Shown here in pieces: positions 1 through 6,289 of a stretch of 64,000 nt of DNA (positions are counted from its first letter, which is position 1; every line of letters begins with the position of its first letter). The translations under genes were made by a program, and so were the position numbers. The stretch is from Paenibacillus sp. SY21-1 (GTDB lineage Bacteria > Bacillota > Bacilli > Paenibacillales > Paenibacillaceae). The DNA lies in NCBI RefSeq assembly GCF_005222705.1, contig NZ_STGF01000005.1, positions 62,001 to 126,000 on the forward strand, read 5' to 3'. Below the pieces are notes generated by a model. It had not been told where the DNA came from and did not search any database. It saw only the letters and a program-made list of their open reading frames with translations.

Positions 1-732
1 AGCGATAGAACGCTCGCAATGGCGCTTGGCGGTTTGCAGCACGGCGTTTCGCCGCTTCAATTGGCAGCCGCGTACAGCGTTTTTGCAAATAACGGCATAC
101 AGCAGCAGGCGCATACGATTCGCCGCATCGAATCGGCACAGGGCGAGGTCATCGGAGCTTTTGCCGGCAGCGAGGGAGCGCAGGTGCTTGAACCTGCTGT
201 CGCGCAGACGATGAATGCGATGCTGCAGATGGTGGTGACAAACGGAACAGGGGCGGAAGCGGCATTGGCGGGACGGCCGATGGCCGCCAAATCAGGCACG
301 ACGCAGATGCCGGGCACAGACGGCTACGGGGCGAGAGACAATTGGTTCGTGGGATACACCCCGCAATTGGTGGGAGCGGTATGGCTCGGTTACGACCAAA
401 GTGACCAAAACCACTATTTGCAGACCAGTTCAAAGGCGGCAGGCGTCGTGCTAAAAGCGTTGATGGACGAAGCGCTTCAAGGAGAGCCTGTCCTATCGTT
501 TCCCAAGGAGCTGAGCATGATGTCCGCTATTCCAAAGAAGAGCGGGAATAACGAAAAGGACGGCAAATCTGACGGGCGCGAGCAATCGGATAAAGCGGCT
601 CAGAAAAAGAAAAAGGAACAGAAAAAAGAAGCAGAGAAGCGAGAAAAGCAGGAAAAAAAGAAAAAGAAGGAGGAGGAAAAGCGAAAGGAAAAACGCAAGG
701 AGCGTGAACGAAAGGAGCATGACAGAGACTAA
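1..732 (+). CDS. Class A penicillin-binding protein (PBP1A-type), C-terminal part
   Basis: This gene enters from the left edge in an open frame, so its true start lies outside the window. The visible part is the end of a transpeptidase domain: a KSGTT box (the K-T/S-G active-site motif) near base 290, followed by the DNWFVGYTPQLVGAVWLGYD stretch typical of class A PBPs, which polymerise and cross-link peptidoglycan at the outer membrane face. After about residue 170 the protein becomes a low-complexity Lys/Glu/Arg-rich tail of some 70 residues, as is common in Paenibacillus PBP1A proteins. A strong terminator follows. The family call is firm; which paralogue it is (ponA or pbpF type) cannot be decided from this fragment. 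Confidence 0.9.
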   Translation, partial: SDRTLAMALGGLQHGVSPLQLAAAYSVFANNGIQQQAHTIRRIESAQGEVIGAFAGSEGAQVLEPAVAQTMNAMLQMVVTNGTGAEAALAGRPMAAKSGTTQMPGTDGYGARDNWFVGYTPQLVGAVWLGYDQSDQNHYLQTSSKAAGVVLKALMDEALQGEPVLSFPKELSMMSAIPKKSGNNEKDGKSDGREQSDKAAQKKKKEQKKEAEKREKQEKKKKKEEEKRKEKRKERERKEHDRD

Positions 733-750
733 ACGAATCAAAGCATGTTG

Positions 751-804
751 AACGGCCTTCAGCCCTCCGGTCATCTTTCCGGCGGCTGGGGCCGTTTTCT
801 TTTG
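751..804 (+). terminator. Rho-independent terminator after the PBP gene
   Basis: A GC-rich inverted repeat (AACGGCC..CAGCC..CCGG pairing with CCGG..GGCTGGGGCCGTT) is followed by a T-rich run. It ends the PBP transcript and lies just beyond the 3' end of the opposing LysR gene. Confidence 0.75.
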
Positions 805-816
805 AATGATGGCTTG

Positions 817-1719
817 TCAAGCCGAGGGCGCTCCGGGTATCGCCTCCAGCAGCATGCCGGCGAAGCAAGATGCAGCGACAGACAGCGGTCTGCCGAGACG
901 AACGGCGAACCCGATGCTGCGGACGGGGAGCTGTGCCTCCACATTTAGCTCAAGCAGCTTGCCGCTCGCGAGCTCCTGCTCGACGAGGGGCCGGCTTGTA
1001 AAGGCAGCGCCTAGGCCAAGCCGCGCAAACTCGGCCAGCAGATCAACGCTGCCAAGCTCCATATCGGGCTGCACCGAAACGCCGTTGGCCGCGAACCATT
1101 GCTCGGCGCATATGCGCGTACTGCTGCCCGGAGACATGAGCAGCAGGGGAAGCTTTGCAAGCTCCGCTACTGAAAGCTTGCGCTTGGCCAGCTCGGAGTA
1201 GCTCTCCCCTACGACAAAGCAGGACTCAAGCTCGGCCAGCTTCTGTACGTCGAGGCTGACCTCCTCAACGGGCATATGAACGAGCGCGCAGTCGATCTGA
1301 CCGGCTTGAAGCTGTCTGGCTATGTCGGGGGTCCGGCCATGCGAAAGCTTGATGCGAATCTGGGGGTATTGGGCATGAAACCGTTCCAAGGTGGGCAGCA
1401 GCAGATGCTTGATTAAAGCATCGCTGGCCGCGACTCTAATTTCTCCGCCTGCCAGCCGTTTTAAATCATGGACATGTAGCTCCCCTGCCTCAAGCAAATG
1501 GAAGGATTGTTCGACATAGCTTTGCAGGGCAAGCCCTTCCGCTGTCAGCACAACGCCTTTGGATAAGCGCTGAAAAAGCTTGATTCCGAGCAGCTCCTCG
1601 AGCTGCTTGATTGCATAGCTGACAGAGGGCTGAGTCATATGCAGCTGCTCAGCCGCTTTCGTGAAGTTGCCGCTGCGGGCCGTATGGAGAAAAACGCGAT
1701 ACCATTCCAGATTTATCAT
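817..1719 (-). CDS. LysR-family transcriptional regulator
   Basis: A 300-residue protein of normal LysR length. Residues 1-60 form the winged HTH (FTKAAEQLHMTQPSVSYAIKQLE) and residues about 90-295 the type 2 periplasmic-binding-like effector domain. It is read divergently from the chorismate synthase gene, with 217 bp between the two starts, the usual arrangement for a LysR protein controlling its neighbour and itself. The start is an ATG preceded by AAAGGGATGG. The effector is not predictable; an aromatic-pathway intermediate would fit the neighbour, but that is inference. Confidence 0.9.
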   Translation of the reverse strand: MINLEWYRVFLHTARSGNFTKAAEQLHMTQPSVSYAIKQLEELLGIKLFQRLSKGVVLTAEGLALQSYVEQSFHLLEAGELHVHDLKRLAGGEIRVAASDALIKHLLLPTLERFHAQYPQIRIKLSHGRTPDIARQLQAGQIDCALVHMPVEEVSLDVQKLAELESCFVVGESYSELAKRKLSVAELAKLPLLLMSPGSSTRICAEQWFAANGVSVQPDMELGSVDLLAEFARLGLGAAFTSRPLVEQELASGKLLELNVEAQLPVRSIGFAVRLGRPLSVAASCFAGMLLEAIPGAPSA

Positions 1720-1800
1720 GAGCCGTCCATCCCTTTTGTCATTGTCTGTATCTATGACTAGTTGTTTATATTATGATTTCATTTATCTCACTTTCCTCAG

Positions 1801-1806
1801 TATAAT
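1801..1806 (+). promoter_or_regulatory. Possible -10 element for aroC
   Basis: A consensus TATAAT hexamer lies in the LysR/aroC divergent region, about 130 bp before the aroC start. The matching -35 region (TTTCAT, 18 bp upstream) is weak, which would suit an activator-dependent promoter. AT-rich T-N11-A type LysR half-sites are possible here but not clear-cut. Confidence 0.35.
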
Positions 1807-1936
1807 CAACTTATCGAAATGGAGCAATCGTAGGCAGATAGGATGGCAGATGTTCCAGCAAAAAAGGACGATGTAGCGATTAGCAATACCAAATTGGATG
1901 TGAGCAAGCGGACTGAAGTAGAAGGGGGCGGCCAAT

Positions 1937-2992
1937 ATGGCAGGAAATACGTATGGAGAACTATTTAAAATTACGACGTTTGGCGAATCGCATGGAGCTG
2001 CGGTAGGCGTCATTGTGGATGGCGTCACGCCGGGGGTAGAGCTTGATGAAGCCTTTATTCAACGTCAAATGGACCGCCGCAAGCCGGGGCAATCGAATGT
2101 AACCTCGCCGCGCAAGGAATACGATATCATTCACATTATGTCCGGAACGTTCGAAGGAAAAACGACGGGAACCCCGTTGTTCATTATGCTTCATAATCAC
2201 GATATGCGACCCGAGGCTTACAGCGATATCCAGTATGCCTTTCGTCCAGGCCATGCAGATTTCACTTATCTGAGCAAATACGGCATTCGCGATCATCGCG
2301 GCAGCGGCCGCGCCTCCGGCAGGGAAACGGCTGCACGGGTTGCCGGCGGAGCCGTCGCACGCAAGCTTCTGGAGCACAGAGGCGTACAGGTGCTGGCTTA
2401 TACGCTGCAAGCGGCGGGCATTGCATGTGAAACATTCGACGAGACGGTAATCGAGCAAAATGCTGTACGAGCCTGCGATGCGGAAGCGGCCAAGGCGATG
2501 ACCGAGCGTATCGAGCAGCTGGCGGATGCAGGCGACAGCTGCGGCGGTATTGTAGAATGCCGTATTCGCGGCCTGATCCCGGGCCTGGGGGAGCCGGCGT
2601 TCGATAAGCTTGACGCCGAGCTTGCGAAAGCGATGCTCTCGATTGGAGCGGTCAAGGGCATTGAATTTGGCGAGGGCTTTGGCGCTGCAGCCATGCTTGG
2701 CAGCGAGCATAACGACGAGATGGACAGCAGCGGTTTTAAAAGCAACCATTCGGGCGGCATTATCGGCGGGATCAGCACGGGACAGGAGATCATTTTCCGC
2801 ATTGCGGTTAAGCCTACCTCATCCATTTCCGTACCTCAGCGCACGATGAATGTAGCGGGAGAGGAACAGATTATTCAAACGATAGGCAGACACGACCCAT
2901 GCATATGCCCGAGAATCGTTCCGGTGGTGGAAGCGATGGTCTGCCTGGTGCTGGAGGATCAGTATAAACGGCAGGCTGCCATGCTGGGATGA
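1937..2992 (+). CDS. aroC: Chorismate synthase, short Gram-negative-like type
   Basis: Converts EPSP to chorismate with reduced FMN, the last common step of aromatic amino acid synthesis. The 351 residues carry the family signatures: GESHG at 16-20, FRPGHAD at 102-108 and RGSGRASGRET at 121-131. The N-terminus (MAGNTYGELFKITTFGESHG) and the length resemble the E. coli/Clostridium-type enzyme rather than the roughly 390-residue Bacillus enzyme that sits with aroB and aroH. It stands alone beside a divergent LysR regulator, not in an aro operon, so it may be a second copy. The RBS GAAGGGGGCGG precedes the ATG. A small hairpin with CATTTGC/GCAAATG arms follows the stop. Confidence 0.95.
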   Translation: MAGNTYGELFKITTFGESHGAAVGVIVDGVTPGVELDEAFIQRQMDRRKPGQSNVTSPRKEYDIIHIMSGTFEGKTTGTPLFIMLHNHDMRPEAYSDIQYAFRPGHADFTYLSKYGIRDHRGSGRASGRETAARVAGGAVARKLLEHRGVQVLAYTLQAAGIACETFDETVIEQNAVRACDAEAAKAMTERIEQLADAGDSCGGIVECRIRGLIPGLGEPAFDKLDAELAKAMLSIGAVKGIEFGEGFGAAAMLGSEHNDEMDSSGFKSNHSGGIIGGISTGQEIIFRIAVKPTSSISVPQRTMNVAGEEQIIQTIGRHDPCICPRIVPVVEAMVCLVLEDQYKRQAAMLG

Positions 2993-3009
2993 GGCCTGCT
3001 CTATTGAAA

Positions 3010-3042
3010 GACATTTGCTGCGAGTCGGCAAATGCCTTTATT
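3010..3042 (+). terminator. Weak terminator-like hairpin after aroC
   Basis: Perfect 7-bp arms CATTTGC and GCAAATG are followed by a short T-containing stretch. The T tract is weak, so termination may be partial. Confidence 0.45.
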
Positions 3043-3077
3043 GTGTCAACGCGTGGAAGACAGCCCCTGCTTCACGT

Positions 3078-3106
3078 TTGCAATATACCCCCTAAGGGTA
3101 TATTAT
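3078..3106 (+). promoter_or_regulatory. Promoter with an embedded CsoR-like operator (DUF1541 gene)
   Basis: TTGCAA (3078-3083) and TATTAT (3101-3106) are separated by exactly 17 bp. The spacer is filled by an inverted repeat, ATATACCC-N5-GGGTATAT (3083-3103). TACCC/GGGTA arms around a short C/G core are the hallmark of operators for the CsoR/RcnR/CstR family of copper, nickel or sulfide sensors in Bacillota. A repressor here would directly block RNA polymerase. Confidence 0.7.
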
Positions 3107-3190
3107 AGGAAAAGCGGCACATTGCTGTTTTTTCTCTGCTCCAGGTGTCAAGGGGCAGGTCATGGTAAACGAAAAAAAGGAGTGGTCATC

Positions 3191-3784
3191 GTGAAAAAGC
3201 AAGCGGCTTTACTTGCGATCGCAATTATGATTGCGTTAAGCGGATGCGGCAAAGCTTCGGATGAAAGCGCGGCAGGAGGAGAGCATGAGGCGGCTTCGGG
3301 CAACCATGCAGGGGGTCATGAGGGGATGGAGCATTCCGACTCGGGCGAAGTGCCTTCAGGGTTAAAGACGGCAGCCGAGCCAGCCTTTCCAACCGGAAGC
3401 AAGGCCGTGCTGGAAACGGAGCATATGTCAGGCATGAAGGGTGCGGAAGCCACTGTCGTTGGCGCCTACGATACGATCGTGTACGCCGTATCGTACGATT
3501 CGACAACCGGCAAAGACAAGGTCGCGAATCATAAATGGGTTATTCATGAGGAGCTGGCAGATGCGGGAGAGGAGGCTTACGAGCCGGGAACGAAGGTCGT
3601 TTTGAAGGCGGACCATATGGAGGGCATGGATGGAGCGGCGGCAGTCATCGATTCCGCAGAGCGGATGACGGTGTATATGGTCGATTACAAGCCGGTTACA
3701 GGCGGAGAATGGGTCACAAATCATAAATGGGTAACGGAAAGCGAGCTGTCAAAGCCGCAGCAGGGAGACGAAACCGTCAGCTAA
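3191..3784 (+). CDS. Lipoprotein with two DUF1541 repeats (YdhK-like)
   Basis: The start is the GTG at 3191, behind AAAAAGGAGTGG, because it gives a clean lipoprotein signal: VKK, a hydrophobic stretch, then a lipobox ALSGC near residue 20. A His/Met/Gly-rich linker follows (EHEAASGNHAGGHEGMEH). Two tandem repeats of about 60 residues then share the pattern HMxGMxGA, VYxVxY, NHKWV and SEL, the DUF1541 signature of B. subtilis YdhK. Such proteins often sit with copper-handling genes, and the Met/His pattern and CsoR-like operator support a metal-stress role outside the membrane. The exact function is unknown. No csoR or copA is visible nearby. Confidence 0.85.
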   Translation: MKKQAALLAIAIMIALSGCGKASDESAAGGEHEAASGNHAGGHEGMEHSDSGEVPSGLKTAAEPAFPTGSKAVLETEHMSGMKGAEATVVGAYDTIVYAVSYDSTTGKDKVANHKWVIHEELADAGEEAYEPGTKVVLKADHMEGMDGAAAVIDSAERMTVYMVDYKPVTGGEWVTNHKWVTESELSKPQQGDETVS

Positions 3785-3911
3785 TGGTTGCAACCTGCAA
3801 AGCGGCAAGGTTATGATAGACGAAGGGCAATCTATTCGTTTATTTATGCTAGTGTCATAGATGCAGCCCGATCACACTTCCACTATACAAGATTTAAAGG
3901 GTGAATGGCTG

Positions 3912-4322
3912 ATGAAGGACCTGACGGAATACGTGCCGCTCCAGCTTAGCTTTGACGGAGCGGGGCGCGAGGTTGAAGTGATTGATACGACACAGCTTGA
4001 TGCGGATACGTTCAAAATTGAAGAAACGCCGGTTTTTACGGAAAAGGTCGTCTATGGAGACGTGATTCGGGTCAAGTGGCTTCAGGATGTCGCGATTTAT
4101 TTGGAAACGGTTAAAAGGTCGAAGTACAAACGCTATAACTGGCTGCTAAGCAAAGAGGTTATCCATTCGTTGGAGCTCAAGATGCTCAAAAATAAGATCA
4201 GCGAATGGAAGGGGAAGTCGGAGCAAGTGTTCGGCGGTATTTTTATCGTTAACATGCCGGTTAATTCCAGCATTGACATTCAGCGAGAGGTGCAGCAGGT
4301 TATACAATCCGCAAGCAAATAG
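3912..4322 (+). CDS. Small conserved protein, possibly DUF4265-like
   Basis: A 136-residue soluble protein; the ATG at 3912 is chosen because AAAGGG lies upstream. It has no signal peptide or membrane segment. The layout (an opening beta stretch, then FKIEETPVFTEKVVYGDVIRV, then a second alpha/beta half ending in a helix) resembles DUF4265 proteins, in which a similar 'GDV' segment follows a 'P-F' segment; this relation is tentative. It lies 128 bp after the lipoprotein gene and 19 bp before the SDR gene, so it may be co-transcribed with the latter. No function can be assigned. Confidence 0.6.
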   Translation: MKDLTEYVPLQLSFDGAGREVEVIDTTQLDADTFKIEETPVFTEKVVYGDVIRVKWLQDVAIYLETVKRSKYKRYNWLLSKEVIHSLELKMLKNKISEWKGKSEQVFGGIFIVNMPVNSSIDIQREVQQVIQSASK

Positions 4323-4341
4323 CGGAAGAGGAGGCATCCAT

Positions 4342-5124
4342 ATGGAGCTTGGTGTATACGGGAAAACGGCTATTGTTACCGGGGGAAGCAAAGGAATCGG
4401 GCTTGCAACGGCGATCCTGCTTGCGCGCGAGGGGGCGGAGGTTGCCATTGTTGCGCGCAATGAGACAGGCCTAAGCCAAGCCGCAGCGGCTATCGAGTCG
4501 GCAACGGGCAAGCAGGCGCTTGCCATCAGCGCCGATGTCGCTCAGGAAGGCGAGGCCGACAGGGTAATCGCCGAGGTCGTGGCAAAGTGGGGGGCCGTTC
4601 ATATCCTGGTGAATAACGCAGGCACGGCAGCGGCGAAACCATTCGAGAAAGTGGAGACGGCCGCTTGGTCTGCCGATCTGGATTTAAAGCTGATGGGGGC
4701 AATACGCTTCTCAAAGGCGGCTCTTCCCCATATGCGCGAAGCCGGAGGCGGAGCGATTGTGAACGTCACGGCTATTGGCGGCAAAGCGCCGGGCGCTTCA
4801 TCGATGCCTTCCTCGGTTAGCCGTGCGGCGGGGCTTGCGCTTACGAAAGCGATGAGCAAGGATCTGGCTCCTGACGGCATTCGGGTTAACGCCGTATGCA
4901 TCGGTCTGATTCGGAGCGAGCAGATTGAGAAGAAGTGGAAGGAAGCGGAGCCGCATATGAGCTGGGAGGAATATGCCTCCGATCCGCGACACGGCGTGCC
5001 GCTCGGCAGAATCGGACGCGCGGAGGAAGCCGCCAACGTAATCGGCTTTCTGGTCTCGGAGGCGGCTTCCTTCGTAACCGGAACGTCCGTTAATATTGAC
5101 GGCGGCATTGCTGCCGTGCTTTAA
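4342..5124 (+). CDS. Short-chain dehydrogenase-like protein lacking the catalytic Tyr and Lys
   Basis: A 260-residue Rossmann protein; the ATG at 4342 follows GAGGAGG. The cofactor site is intact (TGGSKGIG at 13-20, NNAG at 91-94), as are the DGIRVNAV and GTSVNIDGG stretches. The active site is not: where classical SDRs have S...YxxxK, this protein has NVTAIGG (141-147) and PSSVSR (156-161), so the Tyr position is Ser157 and the Lys position is Arg161. An SDR subgroup with imperfect catalytic tetrads exists; these may bind nucleotide without normal oxidoreductase activity or may use other residues. It is usually annotated 3-oxoacyl-ACP reductase-like, which would be misleading here. A strong terminator follows. 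Confidence 0.9.
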   Translation: MELGVYGKTAIVTGGSKGIGLATAILLAREGAEVAIVARNETGLSQAAAAIESATGKQALAISADVAQEGEADRVIAEVVAKWGAVHILVNNAGTAAAKPFEKVETAAWSADLDLKLMGAIRFSKAALPHMREAGGGAIVNVTAIGGKAPGASSMPSSVSRAAGLALTKAMSKDLAPDGIRVNAVCIGLIRSEQIEKKWKEAEPHMSWEEYASDPRHGVPLGRIGRAEEAANVIGFLVSEAASFVTGTSVNIDGGIAAVL

Positions 5125-5138
5125 ACAGATGCTTATAC

Positions 5139-5168
5139 AAAAGGCAGCGAGCTCGGCTCGCTGCCTTT
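5139..5168. terminator. Bidirectional terminator
   Basis: AAAGGCAGCGAGC pairs perfectly with GCTCGCTGCCTTT around a TCG loop, with A-rich and T-rich flanks. It can end both the SDR transcript and the minus-strand transcript arriving from 5282. Confidence 0.8.
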
Positions 5169-5281
5169 TGGTCATCCATTGTTAGGATGTGTGTGCTTAG
5201 TCCTCATGTTCGCATAATCGGATTTCCGGCGCATCATCGCCTCGGGGCCGGAGAACGCAAGCGGCATGTAAATGCCGACAA

Positions 5282-6238
5282 TTAGTGATCGGCCGCAAGG
5301 ATTTGGCTCAGCTCTTGATAATAAAGATCCATAACGGCCACATTGGTCGATAAAAGATTGCTGAGCAGCTCGGGACTTAAGCGGTCGTTCTCAACATCGA
5401 TGCCGCAGCGGAATCTGAGCTCGCCGTCATCGAAATCCATTTCAAAGCTGCCGATCGGCAGCTCGTAGTTGGTTTCCGTCATCCAGTCGCTAACATTTTT
5501 TCTGCTCTCCTCGGGAACGAGGCCAGGGTAGACGGAATAAACGAGACACAGCTGTTTTTCCTGAGCGGTCAGAATCAAAACGGTCCATTCGGCCGCTTCA
5601 CCCTGATACTTCAAGCTGAGCAGGTCGTTGTCCTGGCGCTGAAACGTCCATCCCCACGCTAGAAGCAGCTTGTCCACCGTTTCGTGCATGTCCGTTGAAG
5701 CAGCGCCAGTCTCGCTTGCGACGGAAGCCGGACTGCCGACATTCGCATTCTCCGCCCATATCGTACGGTAGCCTTGCTTCAATGTGCCTTCCGAGGCTAG
5801 CGATTCCGGAAGCTCTACCTGCTGCTTGACCTCAACAGCCAGCCAGTTCTCGCTTAGGCTCAGATTCAAACCGGCATTCTCCGATTGATCCTGCAGCAAT
5901 GCCGCAGCTAAATCCTCGCAGGCGGTTTCGCTTTGCAGAGCCCCCTCGGCGATTCCCTTGCGCAGCTCGACGTTCAGCTCGATCGGGCGTTCCTCCTCGA
6001 AGCTGGCTGTCTGCACGCCCCCAAGCGCGTTAGGATGCAAGCTGAACCACCGTCCCTCTATAATGGCTGTGTAGACCGGCCATGCCAGCTCAAGCTTGAT
6101 GGAGCAGCGAAGCGCCGCTCCTTCGCCGAACACCGAGATTTGCAGCAGCTTCGCGGGAAGGGCTTGTCCGGCAAGCGTTAGAAAGCGAATCTCGCGGTTT
6201 AATGTCAGTTTTTCATTCCTGGACTTGTTGTCAGTCAT
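5282..6238 (-). CDS. Protein with a C-terminal YbjN-like domain; partner of the 927-residue protein
   Basis: 318 residues, no signal peptide. Residues about 185-318 (LLSLKYQGEAAEWTVLI..., then DGELRFRCGIDVEN..., ending in LYYQELSQIL) have the strand/helix order of YbjN-type domains, whose fold is shared with type III secretion chaperones. The N-terminal 170 residues are an unassigned, mostly beta region rich in Leu and Glu. The SD is AAGGATACA. It lies 51 bp downstream of the 927-residue gene on the same strand, so the two are probably one transcript. A chaperone or dedicated binding-partner role is attractive but inferred. Confidence 0.65.
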   Translation of the reverse strand: MTDNKSRNEKLTLNREIRFLTLAGQALPAKLLQISVFGEGAALRCSIKLELAWPVYTAIIEGRWFSLHPNALGGVQTASFEEERPIELNVELRKGIAEGALQSETACEDLAAALLQDQSENAGLNLSLSENWLAVEVKQQVELPESLASEGTLKQGYRTIWAENANVGSPASVASETGAASTDMHETVDKLLLAWGWTFQRQDNDLLSLKYQGEAAEWTVLILTAQEKQLCLVYSVYPGLVPEESRKNVSDWMTETNYELPIGSFEMDFDDGELRFRCGIDVENDRLSPELLSNLLSTNVAVMDLYYQELSQILAADH

Positions 6239-6289
6239 ATTTTGTATCCTTCTTTTCTGCTCCGGCTGTCCGTTACGGCAGGGAGAGCA

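Noticed and set aside
1961..2749. 262-codon minus-strand frame inside aroC
   Set aside because: Shadow of the chorismate synthase reading frame; low-complexity, basic product without homology.
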